Shown here: positions 51,415 through 60,142 of the stretch, one piece after another
How positions within the stretch are numbered: the stretch's first letter is position 1
Layout of the letters: each line of letters opens with the position of its first letter
Assembly (NCBI RefSeq): GCF_042661025.1
Contig: NZ_JBHSWH010000001.1
Coordinates: forward strand, 3,658,001-3,722,000
DNA: 64,000 bases
Direction of reading: 5' to 3'
From: Flexivirga alba
GTDB lineage: Bacteria > Actinomycetota > Actinomycetes > Actinomycetales > Dermatophilaceae
Notes under the pieces: generated by a model
The model's input: the letters and a program-made list of their open reading frames with translations, nothing else
Databases searched by the model: none
What the model was told of the DNA's origin: nothing
Made by a program: the position numbers and the translations under genes

Positions 51415-52173
51415 TCAGCCGTTCGCAGCCCGCTTGGCTGCCTTTTCCTGCGCTTCCTTCGCGTCCAATGCGTTGGCTTCCTCGAGCGTCGGCGCCGTGC
51501 CACCGAGACGAGCCGGCAGGTACTTCAGATCATCACCGGTCAGCGTCTCGTAGCTGTCCTGCACCGCGTGCAGCATGGTTTCCATCCGAGCACGCAAAGC
51601 AGCGGTTTCCGCGTCGACATCAGCATCGGCTGCGATGTCGATCGGCGTACCGACATCGAGCCGGATCGGCACCTTGGGACGCCGCATCTGGCGCGGCAGG
51701 TCCTTGGTCCAGACGCGCTGCGAACCCCAGATGATCAGCGGTATGACGGGAACGCCCGCCTCTTGCGCCATACGGACGGCCCCGGACTTGAAGTCACGCA
51801 GCTCGAACGACCGGGAGATGGTGGTCTCGGGGAAGACACCGATCAGCTCGCCGCCCCGCAAGGCGTCGACCGCGGCACGATAGGCACCCGCGCCGGCGGC
51901 CCGGTCGACCGGGATGTGCTTCATACCGCGCATCAGCGGACCGGAGATCTTGTGGTCGAAGACGTCCTTCTTGGCCATGAAGCGCACCAACCGGCCGACG
52001 TCGAGCGCCGAATAGCCGGCGTAGGAGAAGTCGAAGTAACCGATGTGGTTCATCGCAATCACCGCCCCGCCGGTGCGTGGGAGGTTCTCGGACCCGGTAC
52101 GTTCGAATTTCAGCCCTTGTACGGCGAAGACGCCGCGGGCGAAGTTGATGACGCCGGAGTAGATCGGTTCCAT
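51415..52173 (-). CDS. 1-acyl-sn-glycerol-3-phosphate acyltransferase family protein
   Basis: 252-residue PlsC-fold acyltransferase with catalytic NHxxxxD (NHIGYFD near residue 43), MRGMKHIPVDRAA, GVFPETTIS (the glycerol phosphate-binding E-G/E-T block) and VPVIPLIIWG. It acylates lysophosphatidate or a related acceptor at the membrane. ATG 52173 begins the family. Upstream in-frame sequence is a shadow. It is separated from the divergent luciferase-like gene by about 77 bp. Confidence 0.9.
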   Translation of the reverse strand: MEPIYSGVINFARGVFAVQGLKFERTGSENLPRTGGAVIAMNHIGYFDFSYAGYSALDVGRLVRFMAKKDVFDHKISGPLMRGMKHIPVDRAAGAGAYRAAVDALRGGELIGVFPETTISRSFELRDFKSGAVRMAQEAGVPVIPLIIWGSQRVWTKDLPRQMRRPKVPIRLDVGTPIDIAADADVDAETAALRARMETMLHAVQDSYETLTGDDLKYLPARLGGTAPTLEEANALDAKEAQEKAAKRAANG

Positions 52174-52250
52174 GGCTGGAACCCTACCGACCCGTAGCCA
52201 ATCGCCCGATTCGTGGAATGCGAGGTCCTCCCCGTGACGTTGCACGTGGC

Positions 52251-53276
52251 GTGACTGCTGCCGCCATACCCCTGTCCGTGCTGGACCTCTCCCCCATCGC
52301 CTCGGGCCGCACCGCCTCCCAAGCACTGCAAGAGACGATCGCCCTCGCGCAACATACTGAATCCCTTGGTTATCAACGGTATTGGGTTGCCGAGCACCAC
52401 AACATCCCCAGTGTCGCGAGCTCATCACCGGTCGTGATGATTGCCACCGTCGCGGCCGCCACCCAGCGCATCCGGGTCGGCGCGGGCGGCATCATGCTGC
52501 CCAATCACGCGCCGTTGCAGGTCGCCGAGACGTTCCGGGTGCTGGAAGCCCTGCACCCCGGCCGGATCGACCTCGGCCTGGGTCGCGCTCCGGGCACCGA
52601 CCAGCTGACCGCATTCGCTCTGCGCCGCAGCAAAGAGGCGCTGGCTGCCGACGACTTCCCGCAGCAATACGCCGAATTGCGTGCGTATGTCGACGGATTC
52701 CCGGACGATCATCCGTTCGCGCCGATCAGTGCACAGCCGACGGATGTGCCGCTGCCGCCGATCTGGATCCTCGGCTCCAGCCTGTATGGCGCACAGGCCG
52801 CCGGCCTGCTCGGCACCAACTTCGCCTTCGCCGGTCACTTCGGCAGTGTCGACCCTCGGGAAGCATTCGATGCCTACCGCAATTCGTTCCAACCGAACGG
52901 TCGGCCGGACGGGCTGACCGAGCCGCACAGCATGCTCGCGGTGTCGGCGATCGCCGCCGATACCGCCGAGCGCGCAACGCAACTCGATCTGGCAGCCTCA
53001 TTGTCCACTGTTCGGCTGCGACAGAACCGTCCCGGCCCGCTGCCCACACCCGAGGAAGCAGCGGCGCACGAGTGGACCCCGCTCGAGCACGGCATCGTCG
53101 AGAAGCTGGGTCGGTTCGTCACCTCCGGCACCGGCGAGGAGGTCTACAAGGGCATCGTCGCGCGGGCTCAGGACTGCGGTGCGGACGAGCTGATGATCAC
53201 CACCAACGTGCACGACCCGGCGGAACGTCGGGCGTCATACACGCTGATTTCGCAGGCCGCTCGCGCGGGTTCCTGA
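52251..53276 (+). CDS. Luciferase-like (LLM class) flavin-dependent oxidoreductase
   Basis: 341-residue TIM-barrel FMN/F420-type enzyme: PLSVLDLSPIASG at the N-terminus, YWVAEHHNIPSVASSSP and IRVGAGGIMLPNHAPLQVAE, the signature of the alkanal-monooxygenase-like MsnO8 group. GTG 52251 fits the start of the family. ATG 52218 would add 11 residues. The substrate is unknown. It is upstream of a PEBP gene by 19 bp and may be cotranscribed with it. Confidence 0.9.
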   Translation: MTAAAIPLSVLDLSPIASGRTASQALQETIALAQHTESLGYQRYWVAEHHNIPSVASSSPVVMIATVAAATQRIRVGAGGIMLPNHAPLQVAETFRVLEALHPGRIDLGLGRAPGTDQLTAFALRRSKEALAADDFPQQYAELRAYVDGFPDDHPFAPISAQPTDVPLPPIWILGSSLYGAQAAGLLGTNFAFAGHFGSVDPREAFDAYRNSFQPNGRPDGLTEPHSMLAVSAIAADTAERATQLDLAASLSTVRLRQNRPGPLPTPEEAAAHEWTPLEHGIVEKLGRFVTSGTGEEVYKGIVARAQDCGADELMITTNVHDPAERRASYTLISQAARAGS

Positions 53277-53295
53277 CCAGAAGTACGTTGGGAAC

Positions 53296-53835
53296 ATGGA
53301 TCTCGAACGCCCTGAAGCCCCTGACCCCTACTCCCTGCTGCCGCGCACCGCGTCACTCACAGTGACCAGCGAGACCTTCGCCGATGGCGACCCTCTGCCG
53401 GACGAACAGGTTTACAACGACTGGGGATTCACCGGTGGCAACGTGTCGCCGCAACTGTCCTGGTCCGGCGCACCGGAGGGCACCAAGGGTTACGTCGTGA
53501 CCTGCTTCGATCCGGACGCCCCGACACCGTGCGGCTTCTGGCACTGGCTACTGCTCGGCATACCGGCTGACGTGACCTCGCTACCCGCAGGTGCGGGCTC
53601 CGGGACCGGCCTGCCCGAGGGCGCCTTCCAGTTGCGGAACGACTTCGGGGACAAGGCGTATGACGGCGCGGCCCCGCCGGTCGGCGACCGCCCGCACCGC
53701 TACATGTTCGCGGTGCACGCGGTCGGCGACGACCTCGGCGTGGACGACTCGGCGAGCGGCGCGGTCGCGATGTTCACCACGGGCGGGAGTCTCCTCGCCC
53801 GTGGTGTCATCACGGCGTCATACCAGGCGAAATAG
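53296..53835 (+). CDS. YbhB/YbcL family phosphatidylethanolamine-binding-like protein
   Basis: 179 residues of the bacterial PEBP (Raf-kinase-inhibitor-like) fold: SPQLSWSGAPEGTKGYVVTCFDPDAP, GFWHWLLLGIPADVTSLPAG and GDRPHRYMFAVHAVG line the conserved ligand pocket. It is cytosolic with no signal peptide. The function of bacterial members is not established. It lies 19 bp downstream of the luciferase-like gene and converges on the coiled-coil membrane protein. Confidence 0.92.
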   Translation: MDLERPEAPDPYSLLPRTASLTVTSETFADGDPLPDEQVYNDWGFTGGNVSPQLSWSGAPEGTKGYVVTCFDPDAPTPCGFWHWLLLGIPADVTSLPAGAGSGTGLPEGAFQLRNDFGDKAYDGAAPPVGDRPHRYMFAVHAVGDDLGVDDSASGAVAMFTTGGSLLARGVITASYQAK

Positions 53836-53844
53836 CTTCTCGGG

Positions 53845-54528
53845 TCAGCGAGTCGGCGGTTCGCCGTTGCCGCTGTCCTCGGGATCCGTTGTGTGCGCGT
53901 GACGGCCGAACAGCCGGTTGACCGTGTCTCGCGGCTTCAAGCCGTCCGATTCATCCGCACCGTGCTCTGTTGCCGTGCCGTCGGCATCGCCTTCGGGACG
54001 AACGACCCGCTCCTGGTCGTGTGTCGCCGGACGCTCGTCACCGACTGAGCCGTCCGGGCGCACGACGTGTTGCCGCTCACGTGCGGCCTCCTCAACCGGC
54101 TGGTCGGTGTTCGGGTCGACCCGGCTCTCACCGTCACCGCGGGAGCCCGTGCCCTCGACGCGATTGCCGTGCCGGTCAGTAGGAGTGTCGGGGTCAAGGC
54201 GATCGGCCTTCTTCAACGTCTCCTGGTGATCGCGCTCGACCGCCTCTGCGGTCTTCCGCTCGTGCTCGGCCTCAGCCTCCAACTCGGCCGCCTTCCGCTG
54301 CTTCTCCTCGGCCTCGGCCCGTGCGCGCTCCGCCTGCTCTTCCGCCGTCTCCGCCCGGTGACGGCTCTCGACGACGGTGCCTTCGTTGTCCTTGGCCCTG
54401 CCGCGCAACTGCTGCGCCTGGTCCCGTCGAGCTGCAGTACGTCGCTTGCCCTGCCACGCTGCGATGAGAACGAGGATCACGATGACGACGATGATCGCGA
54501 TGATGATCCACCAAGTCTTGGTATCCAT
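53845..54528 (-). CDS. Single-span membrane protein with charged coiled coil, function unknown
   Basis: 227 residues. The N-terminus has one strongly hydrophobic helix (residues 7-25, IIIAIIVVIVILVLIAAW) with positive residues after it. A Glu/Lys/Arg/Ala-rich region (about 50-110) is likely coiled coil, and the tail is disordered, acidic and Gly/Asp-rich with repeats of VRP(D/E)G. I do not recognise the family. It looks like a membrane-anchored tether. A start-codon ATG at 54528 with AAGGT(ACGTC) upstream supports the frame. Confidence 0.8.
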   Translation of the reverse strand: MDTKTWWIIIAIIVVIVILVLIAAWQGKRRTAARRDQAQQLRGRAKDNEGTVVESRHRAETAEEQAERARAEAEEKQRKAAELEAEAEHERKTAEAVERDHQETLKKADRLDPDTPTDRHGNRVEGTGSRGDGESRVDPNTDQPVEEAARERQHVVRPDGSVGDERPATHDQERVVRPEGDADGTATEHGADESDGLKPRDTVNRLFGRHAHTTDPEDSGNGEPPTR

Positions 54529-54580
54529 GACGTACCTTTCGGTCGGATCTGAAATGTCGCTGGTTACCTGAAACTACTGG

Positions 54581-55420
54581 TCATTCGATGCCAGCGGTAA
54601 TGCTGGGGCCTGTGAGGCGTGTCGCCCACAGCACGACGGCAGTGGCAGCAGCGACGTTGAGCGAATCCACTCCGCCGGACATCGGGATCCGCACCACGAG
54701 GTCGCTCGCGTCCACGGTGCGTCGGCTCAGCCCGTCGCCCTCCGTGCCCAGCACCATCGCCAATCGGTCCGGCGGATCCGCAGCCAGCTCGTCCAGCGTG
54801 ATCGCGTCGTCGTGCAGTGACAACGCGGCCACCGAGAAGCCGTGTGCCTGCAGCGTGTCGACCGAGCCGGGCCACGGATCGATGCGCGTCCACGGCACCT
54901 GGAAGACCGTGCCCATCGAAACCCGCACACTGCGCCGATAGAGCGGGTCCGCACATCGCGGCGTGATCAGCACGGCGTCGACTCCCAGTGCGGCCGCAGA
55001 ACGGAAGATCGCGCCGACGTTCGTGTGGTCGACGATGTCCTCCAGCACCACCACCCGTCGAGCGTGACGCAGCAGTTCGGTGTATGGCGGCAACTGCGGC
55101 CGATGCATCGACGCGAGTGCGCCACGATGCAGGTGGAAGCCCGTCATCTCCTCGATCACGTCATCCGCCCCGACATACACAGGGATCCCGTCGCGATCGG
55201 CCTGCTCGACCAGGTCGGCGAGGTCCGTCAGCCAACGCCGCCCCATCAGGTAGGAACGCGGCCGATGGCCCGCTCCGAGCGCGCGGCGGATGACTTTCTC
55301 GCTCTCGGCGAGGTAGAGGCCGTTCTCCGGCTCGACCCGGCGCCGCAGCGCCACATCGGTCAGCCGGAAGTAGTCGCGCACCCGCTCGTCGGCCGGGTCG
55401 GTGATCTCGATGACTGGCAC
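54581..55420 (-). CDS. TrmH/SpoU-family RNA 2'-O-methyltransferase
   Basis: 279 residues with a substrate-binding N-domain (LYLAESEKVIRRALGAGHRPRS) and the SPOUT knot motifs: VVLEDIVDHTNVGAIFRSAAALGVDAVL (motif 1), VLGTEGDGLSRRTVD (motif 2) and IPMSGGVDSLNVAAATAVVLWA (motif 3). It methylates rRNA or tRNA ribose. The target is not fixed. The usual NPxN of motif 1 is DHTN here. It overlaps no gene. The hypothetical gene at 55494 is divergent. Confidence 0.92.
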   Translation of the reverse strand: MPVIEITDPADERVRDYFRLTDVALRRRVEPENGLYLAESEKVIRRALGAGHRPRSYLMGRRWLTDLADLVEQADRDGIPVYVGADDVIEEMTGFHLHRGALASMHRPQLPPYTELLRHARRVVVLEDIVDHTNVGAIFRSAAALGVDAVLITPRCADPLYRRSVRVSMGTVFQVPWTRIDPWPGSVDTLQAHGFSVAALSLHDDAITLDELAADPPDRLAMVLGTEGDGLSRRTVDASDLVVRIPMSGGVDSLNVAAATAVVLWATRLTGPSITAGIE

Positions 55421-55493
55421 AGCAGATCAGCCTAGGACGCGAGTTTCGGCAAGCTCACGTCGCAGGCGTTATCGGAGCACTACCGTTCCCGCC

Positions 55494-56480
55494 ATGCCCG
55501 ATGCATCGATCTCCTGGTCGGATCTGCAGCACCTCATGATCACGCCGCAACCCGATCTCACGGTGCGCGGGATCGTCAGCACCGATGAGCACGAGCTGTA
55601 TTTCGGCAGCTTCGAGTCGGAGCACCAGGCACCCCCACTGACCCCGATCGTGCTCGCCGACGAGGACGGGCCGGCAACGCTGCACGTCAGGATCAAGGGT
55701 GCACGGCACCGACTCGACCGTCTTGACGGCACTGTCTTCTTCATCCAGGACACCGACCGGGCATGGCAGTTCCACGATGAGCACCCGAACCGCCCGGACG
55801 AGGGCGGCAGCGAGGTCAGTTACGTCGGGACGGTCTGGAGTCTCGTGGTCCGACCGGACCGCGACCGCTTCGAGGGCAACGACTTCACCCGTCCCACCGG
55901 ACCACCCCGCGCGACCGAATACCTCGGCCGCGCAGCGTGGGAGGTGCAGTTGGCGCCACCGTCGCACAAACCCTTTCCTCTCACGTATGTCGTCGACGCC
56001 GAGACCGGGCTGCTGCTCCAGGAACGCAATGAGCGCGCCGGGTTGCTCGCGGGCTGGCTCGAATTCGAAGTCGGCGCGGACATCGATGATTCAGTCTTCG
56101 GCTGGAACGGTCCGGTGGTGACCGAGGAGGAGCGCGACGCCGCCATGTGGGCCGAAATCCAAGCCGAGAGGCGAGAAGGCGCGGCGTGGGTCGAGCAGCA
56201 CATCACGCCGCAGCCAGTGACGGTGCAACTCACCTACACCGGGCCCATCCAGGTCAACGAGCATGAGAAGGACGGCTCCTTCGACGGCTGTCTCGGCAGC
56301 GACCCGACACTTTCGATCGGCAGACGCCCCCTCGGGCGGCGCGACTTCTGGAGGGCCGACGCCTCGACATACCAGTGGACCAGTGGCGAGTGGCGCTGGC
56401 AGGTCATGGCGCATGGCGCAACGCTGACCCCGGAATCGCTCCGTTCATTGCAGGAACAGTTGCGCGCGCTTCCCGACTGA
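55494..56480 (+). CDS. Hypothetical protein, possibly LolA/LppX-like
   Basis: 328-residue cytosolic protein without signal peptide or membrane helix. A beta-rich N-half (TVRGIVSTDEHELYFGSFESE, then GTVFFIQDTDRAWQF, FPLTYVVDAETGLLLQERNERAGLLAGWLEFEVGADI) recalls the MucB/LolA-like fold that recognises lipid-like ligands. The C-half has a charged helix and PVTVQLTYTGPI. I cannot assign a function. ATG 55494 starts the region with protein-like composition. It lies between SpoU and a TauE-like permease. Confidence 0.7.
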   Translation: MPDASISWSDLQHLMITPQPDLTVRGIVSTDEHELYFGSFESEHQAPPLTPIVLADEDGPATLHVRIKGARHRLDRLDGTVFFIQDTDRAWQFHDEHPNRPDEGGSEVSYVGTVWSLVVRPDRDRFEGNDFTRPTGPPRATEYLGRAAWEVQLAPPSHKPFPLTYVVDAETGLLLQERNERAGLLAGWLEFEVGADIDDSVFGWNGPVVTEEERDAAMWAEIQAERREGAAWVEQHITPQPVTVQLTYTGPIQVNEHEKDGSFDGCLGSDPTLSIGRRPLGRRDFWRADASTYQWTSGEWRWQVMAHGATLTPESLRSLQEQLRALPD

Positions 56481-56483
56481 CGA

Positions 56484-57251
56484 TCAGAGCATCGTTGCGA
56501 TCGCGATGACACCGACGACGACGATGAACGCGCGGAGCAACCACGGTGGCAGCTTGCGCCCGACCTTCGCGCCGATGAATCCACCGATGAGGGAGCCGAT
56601 CGCGATCAGCAGCGCCACCGACCAGCGCACGTTGTGGAACGACACGATGATGAACGTGATCGCCGCGACGGCGTTGACGACCGTGCTGAGGATGTTCTTG
56701 ATGCCATTGAGCCGCTGCAGCGGGTCCGACAGCATCGCGCTCATCAGGCCCATCAGCAGCACACCCTGCGCGGCGCCGAAGTAGCCGCCATACGCTCCTG
56801 CGGCGAAAACCCCTGCCAGGAGCATGATTCGGCGGCCACGGGACATCTCCGCGTCGGCCTCCGGATGCCGCTGCGCTGCCCGCTTCTGCAGCCAGGGTCC
56901 GATCACGACCAGCACGATGCCCAACAGAATCAGCGTCGGGACGATCTTCTTGAATGCCGACGGCGGCAGCCAGATGAGTAGCAGAGCGCCGGTGACGCCA
57001 CCGAGCAGCGACATCGGCACGAACTGTCTCAGCCGGTCACGAGCACCGGAAACCTCGGCCCGGTAGCCCCAGGATCCGGAGACGCCGCCGGCCACCAGGC
57101 CCACGGAGTTGGAGATGTTGGCCGGCACCGCGGGATAGCCGAAGGCCAACAGCGTCGGGAAGGTGATCAGCGTGCCCGAACCGACGACGGTGTTGATGGT
57201 GCCCGCGGCAACCCCGGCAAGGGTGATCAGCAGGATGTGGGTGAGGGACAC
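56484..57251 (-). CDS. TauE/SafE-family (sulfite exporter-type) membrane permease
   Basis: 255 residues with about eight membrane helices and the duplicated TauE motifs GVAAGTINTVVGSGTLITFPTLLAFGYP near the N-terminus and GAYGGYFGAAQGVLLM in the second half. It transports sulfur-containing anions or other small organic acids in relatives. The GTG at 57251 is used. Its site would lie inside the end of the ABC ATPase gene 8 bp upstream, consistent with coupling. Confidence 0.88.
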   Translation of the reverse strand: MSLTHILLITLAGVAAGTINTVVGSGTLITFPTLLAFGYPAVPANISNSVGLVAGGVSGSWGYRAEVSGARDRLRQFVPMSLLGGVTGALLLIWLPPSAFKKIVPTLILLGIVLVVIGPWLQKRAAQRHPEADAEMSRGRRIMLLAGVFAAGAYGGYFGAAQGVLLMGLMSAMLSDPLQRLNGIKNILSTVVNAVAAITFIIVSFHNVRWSVALLIAIGSLIGGFIGAKVGRKLPPWLLRAFIVVVGVIAIATML

Positions 57252-57259
57252 GGCGTCGG

Positions 57260-58072
57260 TCAGTGCGCGGCGTGGCGTCCACGAGGGCGCTGCACGGCCC
57301 GTGCAGCCCACCGGTCACCGACCCGCTCCAGGGTGAGTTCGAGCCCGAAGGTCGCACTGAGGTTCTCGGCGGTCAGCGTCGATTCGAGGGGACCGGCGGC
57401 GACGACCTTGCCGTCGCGCAACAGCAGTACGTCGGTGAAACCGGGTGGGATCTCCTCCACGTGGTGGGTCACCAGCACCAGTGCGGGCGCTTCGATGTCC
57501 AGCGCGATCTCACCCAGGCGGCTGACGAGATCTTCGCGTCCACCGAGGTCGAGACCCGCTGCCGGCTCATCGAGCAGCATCAGCTCGGGATCGGTCATCA
57601 GGGCTCGCGCGATCTGCACCCGCTTGCGCTCGCCCTCGCTCAGCGTCCCGTAGCGACGCTCCGACAGGTGGCCCGCCCCGACCGCATCCAGCAGCTCGCG
57701 CGCGCGGCCGTGGTCCAGCTCGTCATACTTCTCGCGCCACCGCCCGACCATGCCGTATGCCGCCGTCACGACGACGTCACTCACGCGCTCGCCGTTCGGA
57801 ATGCGCTCGGCAATTGTGGCTGATGCCAAGCCGATTCGCGGCCGCAGCTCGAAGACGTCCACCGTGCCGAGCACTTCGGTCAGCACGCCCGCCACACCGG
57901 CGGACGGATGCATCCGGGCAGCGGCGATCTGCAACAGGGTCGTCTTCCCGGCGCCGTTCGGGCCGAGCACGACCCAGCGTTCGCCCTCCTCGACCTCCCA
58001 GTCGACGCCGTCCAGCAGCCGTTTCTGACCGCGAACAACGCTCACTCCGGCGAGTGCCAGCACATCCGACAT
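57260..58072 (-). CDS. ABC transporter ATP-binding protein (stand-alone)
   Basis: 270-residue ATPase with Walker A GPNGAGKTT, signature LSEGERKRV, Walker B LMLLDEPAAGLD and the switch His in VTHHVEEIP. It resembles ModF- or FhuC-like stand-alone ATPases. No permease or binding protein of the same class is adjacent except the TauE-like gene downstream, which belongs to a non-ABC family. The ligand is unknown. ATG 58072 is used and an in-frame ATG lies 3 codons upstream. Confidence 0.88.
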   Translation of the reverse strand: MSDVLALAGVSVVRGQKRLLDGVDWEVEEGERWVVLGPNGAGKTTLLQIAAARMHPSAGVAGVLTEVLGTVDVFELRPRIGLASATIAERIPNGERVSDVVVTAAYGMVGRWREKYDELDHGRARELLDAVGAGHLSERRYGTLSEGERKRVQIARALMTDPELMLLDEPAAGLDLGGREDLVSRLGEIALDIEAPALVLVTHHVEEIPPGFTDVLLLRDGKVVAAGPLESTLTAENLSATFGLELTLERVGDRWAARAVQRPRGRHAAH

Positions 58073-58156
58073 GAAACGCACCTTACGGCGTGCCCTCCTC
58101 GTGACGGTGACCGGTCAGCAGTTGGTCTTGCGGTCGCGTCATACGCTGGTGCGGCC

Positions 58157-58909
58157 ATGTCCGATCTGCCAGCCGCCGTCCGCCTCAGCCTGTGGGTCAC
58201 CGCTGCCTGGGCGGGACATCTCGACCTCGACGAGGCGTTGCGCAGGGCGCTGCCCGATGCCGATAACGTCGCCGGCGATGTCGGGGAGCTGGCCACGTGG
58301 CAGGACTTCGGGGAACGTGTACTCGCGTGTGCGCTGCCGCGTGCCGGCGACATCTCGGGCATGCCGCGTGGCAATCCCGAACTCAACGCTGCCGCAACCG
58401 AATCCGGTGAATGTGTCTACGTTCCTGGCATCGGCGGCGCGCTTGTCCCGTCGATCGAGATCTTCGGGCCTGAGGGCGACGAAGGTATGACGGTCCGGTT
58501 GACCGCCTTCGACTGTGCTCCCACCCCCGCCCACCGGTTGGAAGAGCTGCACGAGTCACAGATCGAGCGCGAACTGCGGACCAGACTCGCTCGTGCGACG
58601 GCTGCACTCGAGTCGCTCGACATCCAGCCGTTCGCCGGCTCGACGCTACGGGCGCAAGCGGATGAGGTCGCCACGCTGCGCGAGTGGGGTCTACCGTCCG
58701 GACTTCCCGGACGAGCGATCCGCATCCTGCAGACCGCCGGAACAGTCGGCGCCGCAGTGGATTTCGCCCTTGGCCACTCCCACGCGCTCGATGTGACGGC
58801 CGATGCGGAGCGCCACCGCGCGCTGCGCGAACTGCAGTCGCTCACCGACCGCTCGATGGCGCAGGCGACCACCGCGGCGGCACTGCACCTCGCCGGGATG
58901 CGCGCGTGA
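58157..58909 (+). CDS. Hypothetical actinobacterial protein
   Basis: 250 residues with no recognised domain. Proline- and Ala-rich helical character is visible: SDLPAAVRLSLWVTAAWAGHLDLDEALRRALPDADN at the start and a central VYVPGIGGALVPSIEIFGPEGDEGMTVRLTAFDC. There is no signal peptide or membrane helix. It ends base-to-base with the glgA stop (58909/58910). Divergent from an ABC ATPase gene. I do not recognise the family, so no function is given. Confidence 0.7.
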   Translation: MSDLPAAVRLSLWVTAAWAGHLDLDEALRRALPDADNVAGDVGELATWQDFGERVLACALPRAGDISGMPRGNPELNAAATESGECVYVPGIGGALVPSIEIFGPEGDEGMTVRLTAFDCAPTPAHRLEELHESQIERELRTRLARATAALESLDIQPFAGSTLRAQADEVATLREWGLPSGLPGRAIRILQTAGTVGAAVDFALGHSHALDVTADAERHRALRELQSLTDRSMAQATTAAALHLAGMRA

Positions 58910-60106
58910 CTACCGAACCAGCGAGTCATAAACCTGCTGCGTGCGCTGGGCGATGGTGTCCCAAGCGAACTCACGCACTGCGCGCTCGCGCCCGGCCACA
59001 CCGCGCCGGTGCGCTTCGGCGGCATCACCCACCGCGTTGGTCAGTGTCCGCGCCAGGTCGGCGACGAACCGGTCCGGGTCTCTCGGGGTGCCGGTGCCGT
59101 CGGTGACCTGATCGATCGGGACGAGCCAGCCGGTGTCGCCGTCGGCCACCACCTCGGGGATGCCACCGGTCGCGGTGCCGACCACGGGGCAGCCGCACGC
59201 CATGGCCTCGAGGTTGACGATGCCGAGCGGTTCGTAGACCGACGGGCAGACGAAAACTGTTGCAGCAGAGAGCAAAGCGATGACCTCGGCGCGCGGGAGC
59301 ATATCCGGGATCCACACCACACCGTCGCGCGACTCGCGCAGGCCGGCGACCAGATCCTCGACCTCGCGCAGGATCTCCGGGGTGTCCGGGGCACCTGCGC
59401 ACAGAACCAACTGGACCTCCGCAGGCAGCTCGGCGGCCGCACGCAGCAGGTAAGGCAGCCCCTTCTGGCGAGTGATGCGTCCCACAAAGATCACGGTCGG
59501 CGCCTCTGGGTCCAGACCGTGCTTTCGGACCGTCGCCTTCGCTTCGGCACTGGTGTCCCGGTGCCACAAGTCCGAGTCGATGCCGTTGTGCACGACGTGC
59601 ACCTTCGCGGGGTCCAGCTCCGGATAGCTGGCGAGCACGTCCTTGCGCATCCCGTGGCTGACCGCGATCACGGCGGCAGCCGCGTCATACGCCGTGCGCT
59701 CGATGTATGACGAAACCCGGTATCCCCCGCCGAGTTGCTCCGCCTTCCACGGGCGCATCGGTTCCAGGCTGTGCGCCGTCACCACGTGCGGAACGCCGTG
59801 CAGCAAGGACGCGACGTGGCCGGCAAAGTTGGCGTACCAGGTGTGCGAGTGCACCACGTCCGCGCCGGCGCAGTCGTCCGCCATACGCAGATCGACTCCC
59901 ATGGTCTGCAGCGCCGCGTTCGCGCTGCCGAGCTCCGGCAGATCGGCATACCCGGTCGTGTCCGTCTCGTCCACCGGACGACCGAAGGCGCGTACCTGCA
60001 CCGTGTCGCCCAGCTGTCTTAGTGCGCGCACCAGTTCCGCGACATGCACGCCCGCGCCGCCGTAGATGTTCGGCGGATATTCCTTGGTCAGCAGATCCAC
60101 TCTCAC
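58910..60106 (-). CDS. glgA: Glycogen synthase, GT4 corynebacterial/actinobacterial type
   Basis: 398 residues of the short GT4 synthase used by actinobacteria: RVDLLTKEYPPNIYGGAGVHVAEL at the N-terminus, then VVHSHTWYANFAGHVAS and the nucleotide-sugar site CPSVYEPLGIVNLEAMACGCPVVGTATGG. Relatives make glycogen or maltose 1-phosphate from ADP-glucose. The GTG at 60106 begins the conserved block. A longer upstream frame is a shadow. It is divergent from glgC with 36 bp between starts. Confidence 0.93.
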   Translation of the reverse strand: MRVDLLTKEYPPNIYGGAGVHVAELVRALRQLGDTVQVRAFGRPVDETDTTGYADLPELGSANAALQTMGVDLRMADDCAGADVVHSHTWYANFAGHVASLLHGVPHVVTAHSLEPMRPWKAEQLGGGYRVSSYIERTAYDAAAAVIAVSHGMRKDVLASYPELDPAKVHVVHNGIDSDLWHRDTSAEAKATVRKHGLDPEAPTVIFVGRITRQKGLPYLLRAAAELPAEVQLVLCAGAPDTPEILREVEDLVAGLRESRDGVVWIPDMLPRAEVIALLSAATVFVCPSVYEPLGIVNLEAMACGCPVVGTATGGIPEVVADGDTGWLVPIDQVTDGTGTPRDPDRFVADLARTLTNAVGDAAEAHRRGVAGRERAVREFAWDTIAQRTQQVYDSLVR

Positions 60107-60142
60107 AACCCCTGACGCTAGCCCCTTCGGGCGCCGTAAGTT

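Noticed and set aside
12901..54920. Further CTATCG or CGATAG words inside genes (near 12936, 32245, 39674, 47916 and 54937)
   Set aside because: They lie in coding sequence, lack the opposite half-site at the right distance and fit normal codons.
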